A stretch of 64,000 nucleotides of DNA from Tetracladium setigerum. Taxonomy: Eukaryota > Ascomycota > Leotiomycetes > Helotiales. Location: positions 1,178,001 to 1,242,000 of the forward strand of contig PZJY01000005.1 of assembly GCA_031472005.1 (NCBI GenBank). Direction: 5' to 3'. This document shows positions 24,938 through 36,582 of this stretch, one piece after another (position 1 is the first letter of the stretch; the number at the start of each line of letters is the position of its first letter). The position numbers and the translations under genes were made by a program. The notes beneath the pieces were generated by a model. The model did no database searches. It was not told the origin of the DNA and saw nothing but the letters and a program-made list of their open reading frames with translations.

Positions 24938-26011
24938 CTAGTAACCCATGTCTTCGCAGTCCTCGAGTAAATTCTCGATTGCCTTAAGATTATTGGCTTC
25001 AGCAATACCGACTGCTTGGTTCGAATGCGCTGGCTCAAGCAAAACGAGAGGAGAATCGCCGCGGACGTACTCCTGTCGAGTTGTGTTGAAATACCAAGTT
25101 GGGTCCTCACCTTCGGTGGCTTCGGCCGAACGTTCCAACTCAGCTCTTCGGGCAGCTTGGACCATAGTCGCTACCGCTGCGGCGTCCAGTATAACACGAG
25201 CATAGTTTCGTCGGGCAGTTGCTTCTTGTTGCTCTCTGAGCAATATCTCACGTTCCAACTCGGCTCTTTGGGCACCTTGACGCAAAGTCGCTTCCCATGC
25301 GGCTTGGAGGACAACACAAGCATACTCTCGTTGGAGGGCTTCGTCTTGTAGCACTCTAAACCATTCCAACATCCGAGCATCTTCGATATCTTCCAATCTT
25401 TCCCAGGCCAATTCAGCTCTGATGTCTCCTTGAAGCTCATTCGCTCTCTCGACAACACTGGGGAGAACACGACGATAGTGTTGTCTATTAACCTCCTTGA
25501 GCTCCCGTTCGTGTTGAGCTGCAATTGCTCGGTTGGCAGCATTGAGGGCAGCACGAGCAACGATTTCTATTTGGGCCGCGTCGAAAGGTTGGGTATGTTG
25601 AAACACCATGCCCATGACTGCGGCGTCAAGAGCAACAGACCTAAAGGCGGCTTTGAGCATCGCTCTGTGCATCATTTTCGTTTGGACGATAATCGCTTGA
25701 TTTGCGGCGGCGCGTGCAACATTTTGGATGTGCTTGCGAAGATGCGTTTCGAATTCGGCGTCGGTAAACTTCTTGGGGCAGAATGGGCAGATTGTCATGA
25801 CAATGGCGTTGTCAGGGGCGTGCTCACGGGTGGAAACTGTGTTGGTTGTGGTGGCATCGGCGTTGTTGACGTCGCTTAACTCTTTTGCAACTGGGAGGTT
25901 GAGCTCGTTCAGTCCTTCATTGGACTCTTGCGCAACCGGGAGGGGGTTGATGACAGGGAGGGCGCTAGAAGATGAGTCCAACGTAGGCGCAGGCGCGGGT
26001 AGTACTGCCAT
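24938..26011 (-). CDS. Unrecognised Ala-rich helical protein with one C2H2-like finger
   Basis: The family is not recognised. A single exon from the ATG at 26011 gives 357 residues. An N-terminal disordered stretch rich in Ser, Pro and Ala is followed at about residues 75-94 by CPFCPKKF...HLRKH, a C-x2-C-x11-H-x3-H pattern that could bind one zinc. The rest is almost entirely Ala/Arg/Glu-rich helix with recurring ARRAELER/REYARVVL-like segments, then a short acidic end. The composition recalls the gene just downstream at 22.3-23.6 kb, and the two may be lineage-specific neighbours. A nucleic-acid-binding role is possible from the single finger but is not shown. Confidence 0.7.
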   Translation of the reverse strand: MAVLPAPAPTLDSSSSALPVINPLPVAQESNEGLNELNLPVAKELSDVNNADATTTNTVSTREHAPDNAIVMTICPFCPKKFTDAEFETHLRKHIQNVARAAANQAIIVQTKMMHRAMLKAAFRSVALDAAVMGMVFQHTQPFDAAQIEIVARAALNAANRAIAAQHERELKEVNRQHYRRVLPSVVERANELQGDIRAELAWERLEDIEDARMLEWFRVLQDEALQREYACVVLQAAWEATLRQGAQRAELEREILLREQQEATARRNYARVILDAAAVATMVQAARRAELERSAEATEGEDPTWYFNTTRQEYVRGDSPLVLLEPAHSNQAVGIAEANNLKAIENLLEDCEDMGY

Positions 26012-26040
26012 AATGCCTGACTAAGAGGTTTGTAGTGGAA

Positions 26041-26245
26041 GGTGTTGAAAGGTGATAGGATCAAGAGGTGGTAATAGTAAGAGGTGCTGGTCGTAAGCGG
26101 CGATGATCGTAAGCGGTGATGATATCAAGACGTGACAACCGTGAGACGTGATAACAGTAAGAGTTGATAATAAGGAGACGTGATAATAACAAGACGTGAG
26201 AGTATCAAGCGTAGAAAATATCAGGGCGTGATAACGGTGCAAAAC
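26041..26245 (+). repeat. Degenerate 16-20-bp minisatellite
   Basis: About ten imperfect direct copies of a unit resembling AAGACGTGATAATA follow each other (for example TAAGCGGTGATGATATC, TGAGACGTGATAACAG, GGAGACGTGATAATAAC). The array begins 30 bp upstream of the start codon of the minus-strand gene ending at 26011, so it would occupy that gene's 5' leader or core promoter. Confidence 0.7.
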
Positions 26246-26984
26246 AATTTCGACGTTGGCAAAATCGAGATGAAACGGTGGAACGAGGTTGGCGAGGGAC
26301 AACCGCGAGACATCCGATCCTTTAGAAGACATCTTTTGAAATTAACTGTAGCTCTGAACTAGGCCTGAATCCGAATCCTCCTAACCGGCCATGGAAAAGC
26401 CCTGGTGTAGTCCAAATCGATGTAGGCTAAGTGCTAGGACCGATGCTAGCTCGTCAGTAGCAGCCGTCCGCTCTCAAATTTGGGAGTGTAATAAACTTTC
26501 CTTTGAGCAGTACACCCGACTTTTCCTAATACATCAAGTAGACTGTGTAACTCAGAAGTAGAGCGAGCTTAGAGGGCTTTTAGTGAGGAGTAGTTTCTGA
26601 GAAGTGGTTTTGATAGCGGCTAAGCCCACGAGTGAATGTCCGGTATTTGGACCATCAGGAGATTCTAGTCGTAGCCGTTGTACTTGGGATCTTTAGTAAT
26701 TCTGAAACCAATTAGATCGCTGAAGTGCACTCACCTAGTCTTGTCCGCTGGAGAAAGGAAGCATTTCGAGTTTCTTTTGGTCAGCTGTGATCGGGACTTC
26801 GAGTTTCAGGTTGACCACTGTTTGCACCACAGACAGCCATTATAGAGGTTGAGTCTGGACGCTGCGTGGATTGTTGGTCTAATCGTGAGCTGTGGAAACT
26901 GTTGTATTGTTTGATCCATGGTGGATGAAAAAGTGAGGATGATCGCAGAAGTTGTCCGTCTAACAAGGCTGGGTATACCTTGTA
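26246..26984. other. Intergenic, no gene seen
   Basis: Neither a supported ORF nor an RNA gene is visible. It forms the remaining upstream flank of the C2H2-like gene and the downstream flank of the MFS gene. Confidence 0.5.
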
Positions 26985-29089
26985 TCATACATCATCTTCG
27001 TCGCATCTAATGACATCCTCGGTACCCCCAAGATCTAAACTCTTCTTCTCATCAAGACGAATAAAACATGCCGAAAGACCAGCCAAAGCATACAATCCCT
27101 AGCACCATACCGTCCAATTAGCATGTCCCATCTCACCACACCTTCTCCTCTTCACGGAAACCAGACAATCAAACAAGAGTACAACAACTACGACATCACT
27201 CACCGAAACAACAAAAAAAGGCATAGCCTGCCATCCACCTCGCCCCAACCCCCAAGAATAAGTCATCATCAACGTCGGATCACCCAACGCATGACCCAAA
27301 CTCTGCAGCACGACCACCGCAGCGTAAATAGTTGGCTTGTCACTATCCGGTATCCAATGTGAAATTAACGAGAGCGCGGAGACCGAGGAGCCAAATCCGA
27401 GTGCGAAGATGAGAACTCCTAATTATTGTTGTCTTTGTGTTAGAATTACATGTTTGCAAAATTCCAGATGAATACACCCTCAAGGGGCGGGCTGTAGAAA
27501 ACAAACGTACCAAGTGGAAGGAACCACTCCGTCTGCGCCAGACCAATCCCCAGAGAACCTAGACATAAAAATCCTAGACTTGCTCTCACGATCCATAGAT
27601 CTACCCGCTGGCCCTCCCACTTCCACGTTGTCTTCACGTACTCAATAGCTCTCGGTAGCGCGAAAAGGAAGAGAAGAATATTCGCTACTGCGGTCTCGGT
27701 GTAAAACATGGCTCCAGTTGAGATCTTGAGACCGAAGCGCACGGAGGCATATTGAATTAGGATGTTGAGCGTCGTGTAGCGAAAGACGGAGACGAGGAAG
27801 ACCGGGATCGTGAGGAGGGTATTGCGGTTGGAAAGGAAACCTAAGAGGGCCTTTTGTGATGAGTTGGATTTAGGCTTCTTGTTATCAGTTGTAGTGGAAG
27901 TGATGGTGTCTTTCAAGAGTGGTGATTCTTCCTCTGGTGAAGATTCTGCTTGGAGTCTTTTCGCCTTTTCGGACCCAGAAGGAGAACCCTTAAACACAAG
28001 TAAAGCTAAGCATAGAATCATACTTGCTAATGCTACAGCGCATGGAATCCATGGCGAAATATCGATAGTCATCGCTGCGGTGAAAGAAGCAATGAGTTCG
28101 GCGATGTAGAAGGCGGAGAAGATGTAGTAGTATGCTTGACTCCTGCATTTCACTCATCAGCCAATGTCATGAAAATATTTGATACCCATTAAAGGGAGCG
28201 ACAAAAAAGTATTGGGGGAACCAATTCTTACCGTTTGGAGGCAGGAAAAGCCTCACTAGCCATAGAGTACATGAACGCAGTTGCGGTGTTCAATCCGCCA
28301 CCACAAAGGAGGATAATAGCTGAAAGCCACACGAGTCTGAGGGAGAAGACTTTCGGGAAAGCGCCTGTATCGAATTTGTTAATTAACCACTAAAGCCCAA
28401 GCCGACAGATTGATCTCGACTTGGTAGGCTGAACAACTCACAAACAATATAAACCTCAATTAAACTTCCCAGCACACCCACAATGGCAATTCCCATAATT
28501 GTCTTACGACCCAACCTATTACCCAAGCTTCCAAGCGGGATCGTTACCAACAACACTGTTATGAATCAGATCAGCACCCATTTCACCGCTCCTCCTAAAT
28601 TCTCACCCTCACAATCCACTCCCACTACTAAAGAAAACGATGAATCCAAATCATACCAGGTATCATATCCAACCCAGCCTTCACACCCCTCGCCCTAGCC
28701 AAATCCCTCTGAATCTCAACCACCTTACAATCCCTCCCCCCCACCGCACCATCAAAACCATAATACCTCAAACATAGCGATCTCTCAAATAACGCTATCA
28801 ATGGGGCAACAGTGATGATATCCGTGACCGCGATACAGAAGTGGATCGTCATGAAATAAATGATCGTTTTGGCGTGCGATGAGTGGGTTCTTGGGGTTTG
28901 AGTTGCTGAGGTGAGTGATGATGGGCTGACTTGGGTAGAGAGTGATTGAGGCAGCATCGTGGTATGTGGGATTGTCGTGTTGATGGTGGTAGGTGAGCTT
29001 GACGCGGTGGGATCCGGATGACGCGATAAGGATCGCGTTGGGGGAGGTTCGGTGTCATCTTTACTCCTCCCTGCTGTGGGAGTAGACAT
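26985..29089 (-). CDS. MFS transporter, substrate unknown
   Basis: This is a membrane transporter of the major facilitator superfamily. Six exons (29089-28657, 28555-28442, 28364-28232, 28142-27511, 27418-27204, 27098-26985) keep frame throughout and give 546 residues. After a disordered Ser/Thr/Pro-rich N-terminus comes the first membrane segment (about 80-100). Next is an extracellular loop with CLRYYG...CKVVEIQRDLA, followed by IPVLLVTIPLGSLGNRLGRK, the loop 2-3 MFS signature. Further membrane segments follow, and a charged central loop (ESSPEEESPLLKDT) separates the two halves. The loop pattern belongs to a large group of fungal MFS proteins with no agreed substrate. No neighbouring gene suggests a pathway. 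The splice model is firm because all five junctions restore conserved-looking sequence. Confidence 0.85.
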
Positions 29090-29647
29090 TTAAGTGGCAA
29101 AGGGAAAGCAAGAGATAAGGAATAGAGAGCAAAGGAAAAGAAACAAGGCTTGTCTTGTGCGTTGCTTGTGACGAAGAAGATGGAGAATGTGAAGGTGGGA
29201 TATTCAGAGGTCAGTTGAGAATGTCTTGGCAAACGTGACTGGAACGAAGTTTCACAACCACTTGATTTATCCTGGCATGAATTCGCCCAAAGGAAATTAT
29301 TTTTCGGGGGAGAGAGAGGAGGGGAGTTGGTTTTAAAGATTAAGTAGCTTACAGCGTTTGGGTAGGGCACCTCAACAAAAATCCGAAGAAGACTTCACAT
29401 ATGGCCCTACACACGTTATATGAGTGTTCAAAGATAATCTATTCAAGAGAACTATTGAGGTATTGCCAATAATATGCGAATACCTGTTCATCTAAAAAAT
29501 ACGCCTGCAGAACTTTTGCCCTTCCTGACCCAAATATTCCTCCCCATTGTTGTTATGTAACAAGTAATAAATTTCCCATTCTCCATATATAGAAAAATAA
29601 AAGATGCACGCAAAAGCAATCAAGTCGAACCAATGAAGCATGATCTA
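29090..29647. other. Intergenic, no gene seen
   Basis: This is the promoter side of the MFS gene and the 3' flank of the CPSase-ATCase gene. It is A+T rich near 29440-29600, and no further feature is supported. Confidence 0.5.
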
Positions 29648-32600
29648 TCATGGTGCCATAACCAAAGCCAGCAAAGCCATGCGGCAGTACAAACCATATC
29701 GCATCTGTAGTTTAAAATTAGCAAATGTGATCAGAATGAAATTACGGAGGAGGAAACATACCTGTCTGAAATAAGCGGCTCTCTGATCGAAATCAACCTC
29801 CTCCTTGATCTCCATGTTCCTTGGCAGAGGATGAAGAACAATCATGTGTGACTTCGCGCCCCTCAACATCTTATTGTCGACAACGAATGCATCCTTGAGC
29901 TTCTCGTATTGTTCCACATCCTCAAATCTCTCCTTTTGAACTCGGGTGCAGTAGAGGACATCGCTTCGGGCGATAATCTCTGGGGTGAGTTCGGTGGTCT
30001 CGACAAGAAGTTGTCCAGGCTTCGACTTGACGAGGTCAAGGATTTCCTGTGGCAGAGATAGGAATGAAGGTGACACAAGTTGGATCTGAACATCGTAGTG
30101 TTGGAGAAGCTTGATGAGAGAGTGGACTGTTCGGCCATAACGGAGATCACCAGTGAAAGTAATCGTAAGACCAGTGACAGTACCCAATTCCTCACGAATA
30201 GTGAAGAGATCAAGGAAGGCCTGGGTTGGATGCTCCTTGGCTCCGTTTCCGCCATTGATGATTGGCACTGGCGAGAACTTGGCAGCGATTGAAGCACTGT
30301 TCTCGTCAGGGTGGCGGAGAACAATGGCATCTCCATAGCATCCCAAGGTACGGATGGAGTCTGCAAGCGATTCTCCCTTGACGGTGCTTGAGTGCGATGT
30401 TGTAATTGCGACAGTTCGTCCACCAAGTCTTTGCATAGCAGCATCAAAGGAAGCAGATGTGCGAGTGGATGGCTCGTAGAACATTGTGCAAAGGAGACGA
30501 CCCTTCAAGATTGAGAGAATGCCCTCACGTTGGACACCCAATCGCATTTCTTGTGCAACAGTGAACAACAAGTGAAGGTCTTGACGAGAGAATTGGTTGA
30601 CGGACAAGACGTGCTGGTTTTTGAATGGGGACTGTCCAAGCAGTGACTGGAGTGATGGGGAGACGGTAGGCTGGTGGTACAAGGAAGGACCAAGCTCATC
30701 GGCGAGGCTTGACGGTGTTGGTGCAGAAGCTTGGGCAGAGGCGCCGTCCAAGAATCGTGATCGGTTGACGTGACCCGAGGGAGATACAAGGAATGATTGT
30801 CGTCTGGTGCTGGAAGAGGTGTCTGGGTGTGGTCCCAAGCTGGGAGAACCAATGAAAGGCTTGATGACTGGTGACATGGGAGCCAAGTGAGAGTCAATCA
30901 AATGAGAAGACATATCCTTGCCATCAATCGCATCATAACACGGTTGACCATCGAGACAAGCTGTCTTCTCTTGGAAGATCACTCTTTGCACGGCACCTCG
31001 CATAACCTTACCAGCAAATGGAGACCAAACCGATGTTGATGCGAATGTGTAAGGGCGATCAATCTCAATCTCAACAGAGGCGCCGACCTGATCGTGCAGC
31101 TCGAAGATCTCTTTGGGGTTATCATGAAGGCGTGCCTTGATGTCGTCCACGGTCAACCTTCCTTCAGTGACTGCGGTGAAAAGGAGAGGAATAGTGTCAG
31201 CAATACCAACGGCGGCGTTGGGAGCTTGCTTGGCAACTTGAGCAAGCTGATATGGCAAGCTACCCACGGAGAAGACATCAATGATGCTCAAGTGCTCCCA
31301 AAGAGCCTTCTGATCTGCTGCAGTTGGCAAGAATGTGGCCTCGGGGAAATCATCTTGAGTGATGAATAGAGCATAGACCGAAACGTCGCATGTGACTTGA
31401 AGGCCCTTTTGCTTTGCCAATGCAATCAGCTTGATGTCATCCTTGGTTGTAACGCTGGTGACGTGAATCTTTCTGCTGTGAAGACTGGCAAGAAGTAGAA
31501 TGGAAGCAAGATCAGTCATCTTCGCATCGGTAATGATGGGCTTGAAGCTTGGCCACGATCCGAAATGGGCCGTCACAGCTGCAACCTTGCTGATGTTGTC
31601 CGACAAGTGGTTGAACGGGATGAAGAGCGAGCCAACTTCAGCTGTGACTTGGCTGATTTGATCGGCATTGTCAGAGGTAGCAGCAACGGAGAAGTTGTAA
31701 TCGCAGCTGGAGCCACGTTTGCTGTTGAGTTGAGCAGCCTTCAAGGCTCGGGCATCTGTGACTGAGCTCTCAACACCCAGAGGCATAATGCGGATCATGC
31801 TGAAACCGGTGGCAATGGAGGCTTTTGTGACTGTTTGGAAGTCATGGCTACCACGAGTAGCAACCCCTGGAACAAACGCGGCCACATTGATAAGACCCGG
31901 AAGAACCACAGTTCGGTGGCTGGTTTGAGCATCAATAGAGCGGATTGCCAAATCAAAGTGTCTCGAGATAGCTTCAATCAAGATCTTCGCATTCTTGACA
32001 TTGGTTACCAATGGTGTCTGGTAGTCAACAGCCATTCGTCTGGTCTGATAACCCTTGCTCATGTAGTTTGCTGGTCGACGATATCGGTTGCTCGATGGAA
32101 GATTTATGTAGAGATCAATCATGTTGTTGGCCAGATGCTGTGTCAAGGAGAACTCAGATTTCTGATCTTCTGAATCTGTTCCCAGAATCTCGAGATATTG
32201 GACTGGAACGTCGTGCTCTTGCAAGAAATCAGCTGTACCGGCTGTAGCAAAGAGCTTGTATCCCATCTTCTGAAGCTTAACAATGGAAGGCAGCATCTCT
32301 TTCTTGTCTTTGTAGGAACCAATGGAGAGCAGGATGTTGCGATTTGGAAGTTTGAATCCTGTTGAGATGAGGGCCTTGATATATGCTTCATACTTGTCAA
32401 TACCGAAGCAAGCAACCTCCCCAGTAGATGCCATTTCGACGCCCAATACTGGATCAGCACCAGACAATCGAGAGAAACTGAATTGTGGAACTTTAACACC
32501 AACACAGTTGGGAGGAAGCTGGATTGGAGGGTATTCGACAAATGGTATGCCCATGATAGCCTTTGTTGCCATCTCGATCAAATCAACACCCATAACTTTC

Positions 32601-35600
32601 GATACGAATGGGAAAGATCTGGATGCACGAACGTTGCACTCAATGACCTTGATATCGTTGTCTTTGGCGATGAATTGAATGTTGAAAGGACCAGTGACAT
32701 TCAGGGCATTACCAATCTTGCGAGTTGCTTCCTCGATTCTCTTGATAGTCGTAGCTGACAAATCCTGAGGTGGTAAAATCAAAGTGGCATCTCCAGAGTG
32801 CACACCGGCATTCTCGACGTGTTCGGAAATGAAGTGACCGACCATTTTCTAATAATATGTTAGGAATTGTGAAACTTGGAGGGAGGATGCACAAAATTAT
32901 CAGGTGCAAAGACAGAAGAAAAGATAACATACTCCTTGACAGCCAACGGCATCCATCTCAATTTCTTTGGCATTCTCAATGTACTTGGTAATAACCACAG
33001 GGTGTTCTCGAGAGACTTCAGCAGCTTGTGCAAGGTATGACTCAAGATCTGCTTCGGAGTAGACAGTGTTCATGGCAGCACCGGACAAGACGTATGATGG
33101 TCGGACTAGAACAGGGTAGCTGACAGTGTTACAGAACTCCTTGGCCTCGTCGAAGCTGGTCAACTCTTTCCAGGTTGGCTGATCCACACCAATCCTGTCA
33201 AGCATACGAGAGAATTTGTAACGATTTTCAGCGTTGTCAATCATCTCTGGGGAAGTACCCAGAACCTTGACGTTCAGGCGGTGCAAAGGAAGGGCAATGT
33301 TGTTTGGAGTTTGTCCACCAAATGCCATGAGCACTCCGCTGGAAGACTCGAGCTGGTAAATATCGAGAATCGTTTCGAGATTGATGTTCTCAAAGTACAG
33401 ACGGTCTGCTTCGTCGTAGTCGGTACTCACAGTCTCCGGGTTGTAATTGATCATGATAGTCTTGAAGCCAGTCTCGCGAAGAGTGCGTATGGATCGAACG
33501 GCACACCAGTCGAACTCTACGCTAGATCCAATTCTGTAGACACCAGATCCGAGCACCATCACTCCGTGGTCGTTGAAGGTAATGTCGCTCTCTGATCCAT
33601 TGTAGGTCAGATAGAGGTAGTTCGTGAAACTTGGGAACTCGGCCGCGACGGTATCGATTTGCTTGACGACTGGGATGATTCCAGACTCAATTCTCTTAAG
33701 ACGGACAGCCAATTCGTTAGAGCTCCAGAACATAGCCAATTGCCTATCCGAGAAACCAAGCTGCTTTGCCTGTCGGTGCAAGTCGTAGGTGATGGAAGTG
33801 GTGTTGAAGGTGGTCATGAGTTTGCCGAAGTCGCTCAGGCCCTTGAGCTTGTGTAGGAACCATTTGTCGATCTTGGTCATTTCCCAGATCTTGTCTACCG
33901 AGTAGCCAGAGTGCATGGCGTTTGCAATGGCGAAGAGACGCTGGTCGGAGGGAGTTTGAAGCTCGTCATCGATAGACATGAGAGCTTCAGTTTCGTTGAA
34001 TCCCATGTTGTGGAAGTCGATGGATCGAATGGCTTTCTGGATTGCTTCCTCGAATGTTCGTCCAATACTCATCACTTCACCCACACTCTTCATGGAAGAA
34101 CCAAGTTGTGTTGAGACACGGGTGAACTTTTTCAAATCCCATCGGGGCATCTTAACGACGACATAATCCAATGAAGGCTCGAAGCAGGCGCAGGTAACCT
34201 TGGTGACCGAGTTGGAGATCTCGTTAAGAGGAATGCCAAGACCCAACTTTGCGGCAATAAAAGCCAATGGATAACCAGTTGCTTTAGAGGCAAGAGCAGA
34301 GGATCTTGACAATCTGGCGTTGACCTCAATGATGCAGTATTCTTGAGAGAAAGGGTTGAGCGCGTATTGGATGTTGCACTCTCCAACAACGCCCAAGTGA
34401 CGAATGACGTTGACAGCGGTTGTCCGAAGCATGTTGTAGTCTGCGTCGGAGAGAGTTTGCGAAGGAGCCACAACAATAGAGTCTCCAGTGTGGATACCGA
34501 GGGGGTCGAAATTCTCCATGTTACAGACTGTGATACAGTTGTCTCTGCAATCGCGGACCACCTCGTACTCAATTTCTTTCCAGCCCTTCATACTGCGCTC
34601 AATGAGAACTTGTGGACTGGCAGCGAAAGCCTTGTTGCAAAGCTCCATAAGTTCCGCCTCGTTATCGGCAAAACCACTACCGAGACCTCCCAAGGCGTAA
34701 GCTGCTCTGACAATGACTGGGAAGCCGATGTCCTTGACAACTCTCATAGCTTCTTCAACGGTATTTGCGGAAGCAGATTTGGCGCATTTCTCGCCAATCG
34801 ACTCCATACTGCGAGCGAACAACTCTCTGTCCTCGGTGGTAATGATGGTATCGATTGGAGTTCCGAGAACCTTCACACCAAGCTCTTCGAATTCATCCTT
34901 CAATTGGATACCGACTTGGAGAGCGGTTTGGCCACCAAATGTAACGTAAATGGCATCTGGCTTCTCGTGAACAATGACCTTTCGGACAAAGTCTGCGGTA
35001 ACAGGCAGGAAGTACACCTTATCAGCTAGTCCTTTCGAAGTTTGGATGGTAGCGATATTGGGGTTGATCAAGACGGTGTAAATTCCTTCCTCTTTCAGCG
35101 CCTTGATGGCTTGACTTCCAGAGTAATCGAACTCTCCTGCTTGTCCAATGCTCAAACCACCACTACCAAGCACAAGAACTTTCTTGACGCTAACTCTTGG
35201 GCTGAGCTTTGCGTTCTCAGCAGCCTCGCCCCCTGGGAAGGCAACTGGTGCCGTCAGAAGCTTGATGTCCGAGAGTGTTGCAACAACCGTGTTTATGAAG
35301 ACATCGAACAGGAACTCGGTATCGCGAGGACCGGGTGTGCTTTCAGGGTGGAATTGCACACTGAAGTATGGCTTGCTGATGTGTCGGATACCCTCGTTAC
35401 TGCCATCATTGGCATTGACGAACAGCTCGCTCCAGTCAGCAGGTAGGGTCTTCGTGTCGACAGCATAACCGTGATTCTGCGAAGTAATATGACATTTTCC
35501 AGTCAACATGTTCGTACAAGGAATGTTGTGACCACGGTTACCGAACTTCATCTTCAACGTGCTGGCACCTGCGGCTCTCGCCAACAATTGATGTCCCAAA

Positions 35601-36582
35601 CAGATACCGAAGATTGGGGTTCGGTTCTCCTCCATGGCGGAAGCGAGATGCTTTACCGTCTTTCCCATCATGGCAGGATCACCAGGACCGTTGGAAATGA
35701 AGAGACCGTCGTAGTCTTTGCCAGCAAGACTTGGGAAGTCATAGTCCCACGGGCAGACGAGGACCTCGACACCTCTCGCTAAGAGACACCTCAATTGGTT
35801 GTATTTCAAACCAACATCCAGACACAATACACGTATGGGACGACCGGAAGGATGTTTCAGGGCGGTGGATGGCTTTGGGGTATATAGTTTTGGCGCCTTG
35901 ATCGAAACTATGGCGGAATGTTAACAGAGGAACTTTTGCCTTTGGCGAGTAAGGACTCACCATCTGCCACCAGGTTCTGTTCATTGGGATTGAGCCAAGG
36001 AATCTCTTCAAATGCGGTCCTCCAGTTCTTTGAGGAGGTCAGAGCATTGACGCCATTGGAGTCTTTGGAATGTCCATTGGTCAATTCCTTTTGGAGAAGC
36101 ATGCGTCCCAGCATGCTTCCCTCTTCTCGGATTCGCTTTGTCAATGCACGGGTATCGACACCGTAGATAGCTGGAACACCTTGCTCCTTCAACCACGTTC
36201 CTAACGACGATGTCGCAAGGAAGTGAGAGAAGTCTTCGCCGGAGTAGGAAGCTGTGATGAGACCGGCGATGTGGATTTGGGAAGACTCGAAGTGTGCCGG
36301 CAGATCTTTAAGGAGATCATCCATTGCTTCCCGGGAGGGCACACCATAGTTTCCTACGAGAGGAAAGGTGATGACCAGGATTTGTCCACGGTAGGAAGGG
36401 TCTGTGATAGACTCGGGGTACCCCACCATACCAGTTTGGAAGACCAATTCTCCAGCGACACTCTTCTTTGCGCCGAAGCTGTAGCCTTGGTAGACAGTGC
36501 CATCTTGGAGCTCTAGACTGATCAGACCTTCGTCTTTGCCATTGAGGATCTGGGCCGTCACGGGGGGGTGGACGTCGGCCAT
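29648..36582 (-). CDS. URA2: Carbamoyl-phosphate synthase / aspartate carbamoyltransferase, pyrimidine-specific
   Basis: This multifunctional enzyme catalyses the first two steps of de novo UMP synthesis: glutamine-dependent carbamoyl phosphate formation and its transfer to aspartate. Exons 36582-35961, 35907-32933, 32848-29762 and 29704-29648 give 2246 residues, normal for the fungal protein. Domains in order are the glutamine amidotransferase with nucleophile Cys about 310 in FGICLGHQ, the two CPSase halves (from about 445 and about 985, each with LGSG near its start), a dihydroorotase-like domain from about 1510, and ATCase from about 1945 with FYEPSTRTS and HPTQAFLDLF. The dihydroorotase region reads PGLINVAAFVPG where active enzymes have an HxH metal site, so it is inactive, as in yeast Ura2. 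The 57-nt last exon, MRYGLYCRMALLALVMAP, completes ATCase. Feedback control by UTP is known for the family. The frame is intact over 6.7 kb. Confidence 0.97.

Noticed and set aside
26021..26332. 103-residue minus-strand ORF just upstream of the C2H2-like gene
   Set aside because: It is a translation of the 16-20-bp minisatellite and has its own stop before the gene's start codon.
26985..29089. First thought of as an equilibrative nucleoside transporter
   Set aside because: The GNRLGRK loop 2-3 signature and the CK...IQRDLA loop after segment 1 are MFS features.
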